A stretch of DNA of 5,860 nucleotides from DATKYV01 sp035528275 (GCA_035528275.1 DATKYV010000078.1:1-5860), one strand, 5' to 3'. Shown: positions 1 to 5,799, numbered from the stretch's first letter. The notes: a model not told the origin generated them from the letters alone. Translations and numbers: made by a program.

Positions 1-3000
1 GTGGCGATGACGGTAATTCCGAAAGTGCTCGAAGGGGTTCCCCGGATATCCACGAAGCCGTAGTTCCCGCAAGAAGACAAAAGGAGGGCAAGCAGCAGGA
101 CGGCCGTGGCAGGGGCGAGCGCCCGGGGGAGCCTTCGCCGCAGCATTGCGCAGGCCAGCGCGGCAAGCAAACCGAATCCCAGTAGAAGCCATGACAGGGG
201 AAACCGCGGGTAGGGAGGAGGTCCAACTCCGGCACGCAGGGTGGTGGCAACAGACCAATCGACCGTCATGGCATCGGTCCCGTTCAATGTGACCGTGGCC
301 GGGTCAAAGGAACACTTGGTCTCAGGGGGAAGGGGACCACAGCTCAGGTTGACCGTTCCCTCGAAACCGTTCGTCGGCGTCAGGGTCAACACAAACGGCG
401 CTGTCTCCCCGGCGGCAACGGACGCGAAAGTCGGCGAGACGGCGAGCGCGAAATCGTGGAAAAGGACGGATAAGGCTAAGGTTGTGGACTGGCCGGTGAT
501 GGCTCCTTCCACCGCAAAGTTCAGCGCGGTTGCCGTGATCTGTTTCAACCCGCTTATCGTCAGGGTGCTGCTCTGGCCGGGAGTGATGGATGCAGGGCTG
601 AATGAGCAGGTCGCCGACCCCTGATTCGAACACGACAGATTGACGGACGAAGTGAAGCTGCTTGGAGCCGTCAGGGTGATGGCGAATGTCGTCGATTCGG
701 TCCCTCGGTCCAGTGTGACCGAAGGCTGAGCGGCCGATAACGAGAATTCGGCGACGCCGGTGCCGGAAACGTTGGCGCTGTGGGGACTTCCGGCGGCGTT
801 GCTGGTGACGCTTACGGCGGCCGTAAGATCTCCCGTCACCGTCGGCGCAAAGGTGACGGTAAAAGTGCAGAAGGCTTGCGGGGCGAGGGTATCAGCGCAA
901 TCGTCCGTTTGGGCAAAGTGAGTGCCGATGGTGATGTTCGTAATCACCAGGTCGGCGCTACCGCTATTGGTCATGGTTACGGTTTGCGGGTCGCTCGTTG
1001 TCCCTACGGTCTGGTCTCCGAACGCCAGACTCTCCGGCGAAAAAGCCACAGCGGGCGCCGGCGTAACACCATTTCCGGTCAGCGTCACCACCTGAGGGCT
1101 TCCCGCCGCGTCGTCGGTGATGGAAATCATGCCGTCACGGGTTCCCGTTTCCGTCGCTTTGAACGTCACACTGATCGTGCAATTTCCTCCGCCCGCCGCC
1201 AGGACCCCGACGCACGTGTTCACCTGGCTGTAGTCGCCGGTCGCAACGACGCCGGAAATCGTCAACGGTTGGCTTCCGGTGTCGGTAACAGTTACCACAA
1301 GGGGATCGCTGGTGGCTCCGGTGGGATGGTCTCCAAAATCCAACGCTTGGGGCGCCAGGGCAATCGCCGGCGCGTCCCGCGGGCTGATCTTGGCGACGAA
1401 GGCATCGTCGATGGGCCCCGTCCCACCGCGCGCAAACTGAACGGCCCCGGGCGTGGCCGGGAAATTCGCCGAGGCCGTGCTGCCGGCGATGACGACCTCG
1501 CCGGAGGTGTCCAGAGCCAACGCTCGGCCGACATCAGCATAGCCGCCGCCGAGGAACGTCGAATAGGCAAGCGCTGTGCCTGTGGGGTTGAGTTGCGTGA
1601 CGAAAGCGTCCGAGCAGGCGGCTGAGCCGCACATGCCCCCGCCGAAGGTTTCCTGCACAGGGCTCATAACGGGAAAATCAGCGGACCGAGTGAAGCCCGT
1701 CACGAAGACGCTGCCCGTGCTGTCCGGAACGATGGCAAGCCCCTGTTCCGTGTCGACGCCGCCCAAGTAAGTTGCGAAGCTGGTTGTCGCACCGCTGGCA
1801 GCGAGCTTCACGACAAAAGCGTCCCCGCCATCGGCGTAAGTCTCCTGGAAACTTCCAGCGGTGACGGGAAAATTGGCGGAGGTGGTATCGCCGGTTACGT
1901 AGGCGTTGCCGGTGGAGTCCAGGGCAACTGCGAATCCCCGGTCGAGGCCGCTGCCCCCCAGATAAGTGGAATAGACAAGCGGCGCTGAGCCGGTGGAGTT
2001 AATCCGAGTCACAAATGCGTCTCCGGAGCCGCCGCTGGCGGCCTGGAGAGGAGAGGACGTGGGGAAATTCGTGGAAAAGGTCACGCCCGTTATCGTGGCG
2101 TTGCCGGCGGAATCGACCGCGATTCCCTGACCCAGGTCGGCGTCGTTGCCACCGAGGAAAGTGGAGTAGAGCAGCGACGAGCCTCCCGGGTCCAGCTTGG
2201 ACACGAAGGCGTCAATGCCCCCGCCGCTCGTTGATTGCAGGGGAGAAGCGGTAGGGAAAGTGTCCACCGAATCCGTCGAGCCGACAACAAACGCATCCCC
2301 GGAGGAGTCGAGAGCGATGCCCTGTCCCGAGTCGGCTCGAATTCCCCCCAGATAGGTCGAGTAGACGAGCGAAGCGCCGGCGGGGCCGAGCTTGGCCACA
2401 AAGCCATCCGAGCAGGAAGAGGTGCCGCAGGTCCCGCCTCCAAACGTCGTCTGCAAGGCTCCTGTCGTCGTGGGGAAATTCACCGAGGTCGTCGACCCGG
2501 TCACGTAGGCGTTGCCGGAAGAGTCCACCGCAATGCCGGTGCCCCGATCGAATCCCGTACCGCCGAGATAAGTGGAATAAACCAGGGAAGTCCCGTCAGC
2601 GCTGAACTTGGCCACGAAGGCGTCCGCAGTGCCGCCGTTCGAGGACTGGAGTGATTCCGCGGAGGGAAAATCGGTTGAGCCGGTCGAGCCAACAACGTAG
2701 ACATTGTCCTCAGCGTCCACCGCAACGCCGAAGCCCAAGTCCTCCGCGCTTCCTCCCAGATAGGATGAGTAGCTCAGTATCGGGTCGATGACCAGCGGCC
2801 GGGTTCTGTCGTAGGCGGAAACCTCAAAACGGATTTCGTTGTTAGCGGCAAGGACGTAGCGACCGTCGAGCAACTGTCGTTTGTCCGTGGTTCGTTGTCC
2901 GCGGTCTGCTGCAACTGGCAACTCTTCTTGATAGACGATGGGCTTGCGGAAGCGGACTTCCCCACCCTCGGTCCAAATCACCAGGTCGCCGTTGGCGGCG

Positions 3001-3758
3001 ACGGTGATTTTTGACTTTGAAATGTTGATTTTCGAATTTCGATTTTCGAGTTTCCAGTTTCCACTCTCGAGTGCGAAACGGATGGCCCCCGGATCCGCTC
3101 CCGGCGCTACGACAAAATCGTATTCCAGCTGGCCCTGGTTACCATAGAAGACCAAGTCCACGCCGGGGAAAACATCCGCGTAGCGCACTTTGGCGAATCG
3201 CGGAACGCCGGTTTGCCACGCGGCAGGATCATTGCCCGTGAAATAATTGCTGGTGCCTGGAAGCTGCTCCAAACCCTCCGTTTTCACGTCAGGGTTCGCT
3301 GCCAAGAGTTTAACGCGCAGGACGGCGGGGATTGGGGTATCGCCGATAGATGGTTCACGTTCTCTCAGCGACAATGCCGCTCCCGTCGAAGTCAGGAACA
3401 GGCTATAACCCGAGCCGCGCGAGAGGAATCTCACGCGGGAATCGGTTTGCCCCCGATTGGGTTCAAAGCCGAGTGGAAGCCGTGAATAAGCCACCCGGGA
3501 ACGCGATGCAACGGCTGAAAGAGCCGGCGGAACCTTCGCAGGAGTCCGCGCCGGGAGAACTGAGGTCCTCCTGGACCCGGCGTCCTGGGCACAGATGTGG
3601 GCGGGTTGAACCGTTGGGGAAGTGGAAGTCGGCGTTCCGCCGTCCGGCAAGGCAGGGGTCGCTGCCAGGAGCGCGGTCAACGAAAGGACAAGGCTGGCGG
3701 GAAGCATTCCCACTCCTGATGCGCGCACGGCGGCGCAAGAAAGTCGACCAAGACTCAT
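1..3758 (-). CDS. Secreted SBBP beta-propeller protein with ASH and Ig-like domains, C-terminus beyond the left edge
   Basis: The frame is open without interruption from ATG at 3758 to the window edge (about 1252 codons), and codon phase agrees at both ends. Domains by residue: signal peptide about 1-35 (hydrophobic core 18-35); Pro/Thr/Ser-rich linker to 93; SBBP-type N-terminal domain (DUF7948-like) 94-327, starting LPLGFEPNRGQTD; seven SBBP repeats 328-795; two ASH/choice-of-anchor D domains 796-899 and about 900-1003 (motifs LDFGDHPTG and LAFGDQTVG); two Ig-like domains 1004-1099 and 1102-1180, each with a Cys pair; hydrophobic segments about 1187-1207 and 1216-1231 separated by an Arg-rich turn, the second ending LLSSCG. 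It is probably exported and surface-attached; substrate or partner is unknown. The start is ambiguous: ATG at 3758 has no ribosome binding site but supplies Arg5 and Arg12, whereas ATG at 3707 follows AGGAG but has an uncharged n-region. No enzyme motif was seen. Confidence 0.9.
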   Translation of the reverse strand, partial: MSLGRLSCAAVRASGVGMLPASLVLSLTALLAATPALPDGGTPTSTSPTVQPAHICAQDAGSRRTSVLPARTPAKVPPALSAVASRSRVAYSRLPLGFEPNRGQTDSRVRFLSRGSGYSLFLTSTGAALSLREREPSIGDTPIPAVLRVKLLAANPDVKTEGLEQLPGTSNYFTGNDPAAWQTGVPRFAKVRYADVFPGVDLVFYGNQGQLEYDFVVAPGADPGAIRFALESGNWKLENRNSKINISKSKITVAANGDLVIWTEGGEVRFRKPIVYQEELPVAADRGQRTTDKRQLLDGRYVLAANNEIRFEVSAYDRTRPLVIDPILSYSSYLGGSAEDLGFGVAVDAEDNVYVVGSTGSTDFPSAESLQSSNGGTADAFVAKFSADGTSLVYSTYLGGTGFDRGTGIAVDSSGNAYVTGSTTSVNFPTTTGALQTTFGGGTCGTSSCSDGFVAKLGPAGASLVYSTYLGGIRADSGQGIALDSSGDAFVVGSTDSVDTFPTASPLQSTSGGGIDAFVSKLDPGGSSLLYSTFLGGNDADLGQGIAVDSAGNATITGVTFSTNFPTSSPLQAASGGSGDAFVTRINSTGSAPLVYSTYLGGSGLDRGFAVALDSTGNAYVTGDTTSANFPVTAGSFQETYADGGDAFVVKLAASGATTSFATYLGGVDTEQGLAIVPDSTGSVFVTGFTRSADFPVMSPVQETFGGGMCGSAACSDAFVTQLNPTGTALAYSTFLGGGYADVGRALALDTSGEVVIAGSTASANFPATPGAVQFARGGTGPIDDAFVAKISPRDAPAIALAPQALDFGDHPTGATSDPLVVTVTDTGSQPLTISGVVATGDYSQVNTCVGVLAAGGGNCTISVTFKATETGTRDGMISITDDAAGSPQVVTLTGNGVTPAPAVAFSPESLAFGDQTVGTTSDPQTVTMTNSGSADLVITNITIGTHFAQTDDCADTLAPQAFCTFTVTFAPTVTGDLTAAVSVTSNAAGSPHSANVSGTGVAEFSLSAAQPSVTLDRGTESTTFAITLTAPSSFTSSVNLSCSNQGSATCSFSPASITPGQSSTLTISGLKQITATALNFAVEGAITGQSTTLALSVLFHDFALAVSPTFASVAAGETAPFVLTLTPTNGFEGTVNLSCGPLPPETKCSFDPATVTLNGTDAMTVDWSVATTLRAGVGPPPYPRFPLSWLLLGFGLLAALACAMLRRRLPRALAPATAVLLLALLLSSCGNYGFVDIRGTPSSTFGITVIA
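1374..2777 (-). repeat. Seven SBBP repeats (predicted seven-bladed propeller)
   Basis: Seven protein repeats of 64-72 residues start at residues 328, 392, 464, 529, 594, 660 and 730 (first bases 2777, 2585, 2369, 2174, 1979, 1781 and 1571). Each runs YSTYLGG, then (G)IAVDSSGNAYVTGST, then NFPT, then DAFVAKL. Repeat 6 is the most diverged (SFATYLGG, and IVPDSTG in place of the AVDSSG core). Repeats 2 and 6 carry an extra loop with a Cys pair. Seven copies would close a standard propeller ring. The fold is inferred from the SBBP family; the repeats themselves are read directly. Confidence 0.88.
2874..2922. repeat. Second heptanucleotide-period repeat, unrelated sequence
   Basis: On the plus strand, TTGTCCG at 2881 recurs at 2895, giving a 14-base direct repeat (2881-2894 and 2895-2908, 11 of 14 identical). 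It is followed by tandem GCAACTG and GCAACTC at 2911-2924, with another GCAACTG at 2870. Units continue in seven-base phase through the tract. It encodes part of the Gln/Arg/Thr-rich stretch after YQEELPVAA near the end of the N-terminal domain. The repeat is less uniform than the AT-rich one upstream in the gene. Confidence 0.6.
3008..3070. repeat. AT-rich heptanucleotide tandem repeat inside the SBBP gene
   Basis: On the plus strand, seven-base units follow each other in phase from 3022 to 3070 with consensus NTTTCGA. The copies include TTTTCGA at 3029 and 3043, ATTTCGA at 3036, GTTTCCA at 3050 and 3057, and a GC-richer end copy CTCTCGA at 3064. A less regular extension with 6- and 8-base units reaches back to 3008. 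The core 3006-3056 is about 30% GC in a gene that is otherwise clearly GC-rich. On the coding strand it is translated as a Lys/Asn/Ser-rich stretch (residues 235-251, containing ENRNSKI) between two strands of the N-terminal domain. Confidence 0.8.
3713..3717 (-). promoter_or_regulatory. Shine-Dalgarno sequence supporting the internal SBBP start at 3707
   Basis: AGGAG on the minus strand lies five bases before the ATG at 3707-3705 (residue 18 of the longer form). No comparable sequence precedes the ATG at 3758. It favours the shorter start, which would give a signal peptide beginning MLPASLVLSL without a positive charge. The two lines of evidence conflict, so the start is left open. Confidence 0.5.
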
Positions 3759-3824
3759 ATTAGGATGCTGCCGACCGGAGCGGGTTGTCCCACTGGGCCT
3801 AACCTCTCTGTCAGAATCCTGCAG

Positions 3825-3851
3825 ATTATCGTTTCGAAGCCTGAATGTCAA
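3825..3851 (-). promoter_or_regulatory. Sigma70-type promoter for the SBBP gene
   Basis: Reading on the minus strand, a perfect TTGACA (3851-3846) is followed after 15 bases by GATAAT (3830-3825, five of six matches). The spacer is shorter than ideal. Predicted transcription start is near 3818, giving a leader of about 60 bases to the first ATG or about 110 to the second. It lies in the gap between the zinc-ribbon gene and the SBBP gene, in the right orientation. Confidence 0.55.
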
Positions 3852-3866
3852 TTGGGTGGCGTGGGA

Positions 3867-3896
3867 CGCGCCGGGAATTCCAGGGCAGCCGGCGCG
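3867..3896 (-). terminator. GC-rich hairpin after the zinc-ribbon gene, possible terminator
   Basis: A perfect 8-bp inverted repeat, CGCGCCGG at 3867-3874 and CCGGCGCG at 3889-3896, encloses a 14-base loop. It starts six bases past the zinc-ribbon stop codon and precedes the SBBP promoter. No T-tract follows, so it is not a classic intrinsic terminator; it may instead act as a transcript-end stabiliser or with Rho. Confidence 0.35.
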
Positions 3897-3901
3897 GAGA
3901 T

Positions 3902-4174
3902 CTATAGGAAGGCCACCGATTGTAGCCCGGAGATTTCAAACCGCTTCCGGCAACGCGGATTCTGGCATTGCACGACATCGTCGCGCCGCAGCATGTAGGA
4001 ACGCGCCTTTTCAAAACGCGCCCTGTCTCCCTCATCGGCCCGCCCCCGAAGCGACTTCTTCTTCGCGCGCACCACCCAGCGGATTTCGTAAGTCGCCGTC
4101 TGATGGCAGTGAAGGCAAGAAAGCGTGGCGGGTTTTACGACCTCGCTCTCGTCAAAGAAATCCCGCTCCTCCAT
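3902..4174 (-). CDS. Small zinc-ribbon-like protein of unknown function
   Basis: This encodes 90 residues from ATG 4174, with a basic, hydrophilic middle and no signal peptide or membrane segment, so it is probably cytoplasmic. Two Cys knuckles are visible: C20-L-H-C23 (followed by H24) near the N-terminus and C70-x4-C75 (CQNPRC) near the C-terminus, a spacing expected for a four-Cys zinc site closing a zinc ribbon. The helical, charged stretch between them (about 37-66) contains RARFEKARSYMLRRDD. I recall similar small proteins as conserved hypotheticals in Acidobacteriota, but no function is known to me; nucleic-acid or protein binding is only a guess. An upstream TTG at 4204 would add ten residues, but neither start has a Shine-Dalgarno sequence. 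It is transcribed in the same direction as the protease gene upstream, 79 bases after that gene's stop. Confidence 0.72.
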   Translation of the reverse strand: MEERDFFDESEVVKPATLSCLHCHQTATYEIRWVVRAKKKSLRGRADEGDRARFEKARSYMLRRDDVVQCQNPRCRKRFEISGLQSVAFL

Positions 4175-4183
4175 AGTGGCGCG

Positions 4184-4189
4184 TATTCT
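4184..4189 (-). promoter_or_regulatory. Possible -10 element for the zinc-ribbon gene (near-leaderless)
   Basis: TAGAAT on the minus strand lies ten bases before ATG 4174, so the transcript would start within a few bases of the start codon. No convincing -35 hexamer is seen at the usual distance. Together with the missing Shine-Dalgarno sequence this suggests leaderless initiation, but the evidence is thin. Confidence 0.3.
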
Positions 4190-4230
4190 AGCCTGAACCG
4201 GCAAAAAACTACACTACTCAATTTAGGGGG

Positions 4231-4251
4231 CTTCAGCGGCCCAGGCCGAAG
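4231..4251 (-). terminator. Hairpin directly after the CPBP protease gene, possible terminator
   Basis: Arms at 4231-4237 and 4245-4251 pair over 7 bp (one G-T wobble on the minus-strand RNA) around a 7-base loop, starting three bases past the protease stop codon. No T-tract follows immediately; the nearest T-run (T6) is about 20 bases further on. It is a weak candidate terminator or 3'-end stabiliser. Confidence 0.3.
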
Positions 4252-4253
4252 TC

Positions 4254-4952
4254 TTATGGCGCTTTTCTCTCCAGAAATCGCGGCCCCAGCCAGACCAACG
4301 CCACCACGTCAATCACGAAGTGCGCGGCCATCGAGGGGTAAAGGCTCTCCAGGCGAAGGACCGGGTAAGCCAGCAGCGCCCCCAGGAGGGCCACCCGCAC
4401 CATCCCGCTCGGCCCTTGATAAACGTGAGCGAGCGCGAAAATCACCGAGGAAACAATCAGCGCCCACCATCCGGAATCAAGCCATTCGGAAAGCTGCGCC
4501 AGCAGAAAACCCCGATAGAGGAACTCTTCGCAAACAGCCGCCGTCGGCGCAACGAGGAGAACCGCCCAGACTTTTTCCGTAGCCGTCTCGGGCATCAGAA
4601 GGCGGACGAGGTCGGATTCCTCCGGCCACCAACCCAGGTGCTCCAGAAGCAGCCATATCGCCAGGGCCGCCAGGGCGACGATCACAAGGAAGGCCGTCCA
4701 GCGCAGGAATTCGGCAAACGGAAGGCCGCGGAATCCCGCCCCTGCGAATCCGCGGCCTGTCGCCAAGACCACCAGCGCGCCCACCAACCCCAGAATCCAT
4801 TGCGAAATGACCGCGGACAAGTAAAGGGCGCGGCGTGGAATTTGATGAATCTCCGGTCGCCAGGCGGTGATGTAGGCGAGTACCGGAACCCCCACGCCCA
4901 GCAGGAGTGCAAAAGAAATCTCGGTAATCGTGGAAAGCATCGCCGAATTCAT
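4254..4952 (-). CDS. CPBP family intramembrane metalloprotease
   Basis: This 232-residue, strongly hydrophobic protein has several membrane segments (about 10-30, 45-65, 85-104, 126-140, 160-177, 186-198 and 208-223). The family signature is complete: EExxxR (E142, E143, R147, in CEEFLYRGF), FxxxH (F172 to H176, in FALAHVYQG) and HxxxD (H211, D215). In the CPBP/Abi family (PF02517; relatives of Rce1-type CAAX proteases) these residues form the active site of an intramembrane peptidase. Bacterial members serve in bacteriocin self-immunity, peptide maturation or membrane-protein turnover, and the substrate here cannot be inferred. The length is normal for the family and the gene looks intact. 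ATG 4952 lacks a Shine-Dalgarno sequence; a second ATG at 4940 is the alternative. It lies downstream of a TetR gene in the same direction, so it may be that repressor's target. The stop is TAA at 4256-4254. Confidence 0.92.
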   Translation of the reverse strand: MNSAMLSTITEISFALLLGVGVPVLAYITAWRPEIHQIPRRALYLSAVISQWILGLVGALVVLATGRGFAGAGFRGLPFAEFLRWTAFLVIVALAALAIWLLLEHLGWWPEESDLVRLLMPETATEKVWAVLLVAPTAAVCEEFLYRGFLLAQLSEWLDSGWWALIVSSVIFALAHVYQGPSGMVRVALLGALLAYPVLRLESLYPSMAAHFVIDVVALVWLGPRFLERKAP

Positions 4953-4964
4953 GAAGGAGAGGCG

Positions 4965-4983
4965 GCGGGATCCTGGAACCCGC
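4965..4983. promoter_or_regulatory. Near-perfect 19-bp palindrome before the CPBP protease gene
   Basis: Plus strand GCGGGATCCTGGAACCCGC: two 9-base arms around a single central T, with one mismatch. It lies 12 bases upstream of the protease ATG and touches the last base of the preceding TAG. It could be a repressor operator (a dyad of this size suits TetR dimers) or an RNA hairpin limiting translation of a gene that has no visible Shine-Dalgarno sequence. Both roles are inference. Confidence 0.4.
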
Positions 4984-5169
4984 TATTTCTTCTCCAGAAC
5001 CGCGCGCACCGTGCTGAGTCCGCTCCCGGGCGCAACACTCAGCCCCTGGGAAAACGTATGATAGCCCGAAAACAGGAATTCCATGCGATGGGAAGTAGCG
5101 GTTAGTTTCAGAATCGAGGGGGTGTGGCCGTGAAACCCGCCGGCGATGAGGATCTCCGCTCCCGAATCC
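4983..5169 (-). pseudogene. C-terminal PEGA-domain remnant without a start codon
   Basis: The frame ending in TAG at 4985-4983 reads as one PEGA domain of about 58 residues. The sequence begins SGAEILIAGGFHGHTPS, matching the family pattern of A-x-I-x-(I/V)-x-G followed by G-x-T-P-S. It continues with SHRMEFLFSGYHTF, the usual H-x-(V/I)-x-(V/L) strand plus Gly-Tyr turn, and ends in VRAVLEKK, the usual closing strand. PEGA domains are small beta-rich modules, mostly C-terminal in extracytoplasmic or surface proteins. No ATG, GTG or TTG with a ribosome site opens this frame near the domain, and the open frame runs back inside the TetR gene, where it is a shadow. The likeliest reading is the 3' end of a lost gene, fused to the TetR stop codon by a deletion. 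The family call is by pattern from memory. Confidence 0.5.
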
Positions 5170-5775
5170 TTACCGGAGCAGGTAGGCGCCCAGCACCGCG
5201 CGGCAGCGGTCTCGGAGAGCTTCAATGGGCTCTGAGGCGGGGACCATGAGCCACTGGAGGCACAGGCCATCCACCAAGGCGCGAATCGTGGCTGCGGCGT
5301 CCGAAGGATTGATGCGCCGGAACTGGTGGAGGCGTATTCCCTCCTCCACAATGGCCATGTCCCTTTTCCGGCAGCGCTCGAAGAAAGCGGCGAACAGTTT
5401 CCGGAATCGCTCCGTACGCGCCCCGAGGGCAGCGTAATCGAAGAGGACCAGATAAAGCTTGCGGTTGACCTCGGCGCTGTGAAAGAGCACTTCCAGTTCG
5501 GCCGCCAGCCGGCCGCGCGGGGGTTCCTCGCTGCGGGCGACTTCTTCCAGAGAGCGGTCCACCTGGGTGAGCAGCCAATGGAGAACCGCGTATAGCAAGT
5601 CCTCCTTGGTCCGGAAGTAGTAAAGCGCTCCCCCCTTGCTCGAACCTGCCCGGGCAACCACCGAATCCAAAGTAACTCCGGGGATGCCTTTGTCCAGAAT
5701 TTCGGCGTATCCAGCCTTGATAAGGACTTCGCGCCGACGCTCGGCCAGCGCCGGATCGGCCCGACGTGGGCTCAT
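5170..5775 (-). CDS. TetR/AcrR family transcriptional repressor
   Basis: This 201-residue protein has the usual TetR length. The N-terminal DNA-binding region (about 11-65) contains the helix-turn-helix: ILDKGIPGVTLDSVVARAG, then SSKGGALYYFRTKEDLL, whose YYFRTKEDL is the typical end of the recognition helix region. The helical C-terminal ligand and dimer region (about 80-200) ends with ALVDGLCLQWLM and resembles the BetI-type (TetR_C_6) class; the ligand is not predictable. The start is secure: AAAGGAGG lies six bases before ATG 5775, behind a near-consensus promoter. A palindrome at the predicted transcription start points to autorepression. Downstream in the same direction are the PEGA remnant and the CPBP protease, so the natural regulon candidates are itself and the protease. 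The stop is TAA at 5172-5170. Confidence 0.93.
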   Translation of the reverse strand: MSPRRADPALAERRREVLIKAGYAEILDKGIPGVTLDSVVARAGSSKGGALYYFRTKEDLLYAVLHWLLTQVDRSLEEVARSEEPPRGRLAAELEVLFHSAEVNRKLYLVLFDYAALGARTERFRKLFAAFFERCRKRDMAIVEEGIRLHQFRRINPSDAAATIRALVDGLCLQWLMVPASEPIEALRDRCRAVLGAYLLR

Positions 5776-5781
5776 AGAATG

Positions 5782-5789
5782 CCTCCTTT
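5782..5789 (-). promoter_or_regulatory. Strong Shine-Dalgarno sequence of the TetR gene
   Basis: AAAGGAGG on the minus strand ends six bases before ATG 5775. It is the best ribosome site in the window and fixes the TetR start. The protease, zinc-ribbon and 3758 starts have nothing similar. Confidence 0.8.
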
Positions 5790-5799
5790 CTTTAAAAAG

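Noticed and set aside
241..624. Plus-strand open frame of 127 codons
   Set aside because: It is antisense to the Ig-like domains of the SBBP gene, which are unmistakable on the minus strand.
780..1625. Long plus-strand open frame of 281 codons
   Set aside because: It lies opposite the SBBP gene, has low-complexity Arg/Gly-rich content and no family motif; the minus strand here reads clear SBBP and ASH repeats.
1374..2777. Regularly spaced similar DNA segments suggesting a CRISPR-like array
   Set aside because: The period (about 195-216 bases) and in-frame protein conservation are explained by SBBP repeats in a coding sequence.
1..3758. Possible frameshift in the long SBBP frame
   Set aside because: Reading the frame codon by codon showed no stop, and phase is identical at the start, at all seven repeats and at the left edge.
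3622..4582. Overlapping plus-strand frames of 184 and 204 codons
   Set aside because: They cross gene boundaries of the zinc-ribbon, CPBP and SBBP genes and are Pro/Arg/Ser-rich, as expected of antisense frames in GC-rich DNA.
4320..5105. Plus-strand frame of 261 codons over the protease gene
   Set aside because: It is rich in Arg, Gln and Asn with no domain pattern and is antisense to a CPBP gene with intact catalytic motifs.
4983..5657. 224-codon minus-strand frame overlapping the TetR gene
   Set aside because: Only its last 60 codons look like protein (PEGA); the rest is a shadow of the TetR coding frame, so the full frame is not called as a gene.
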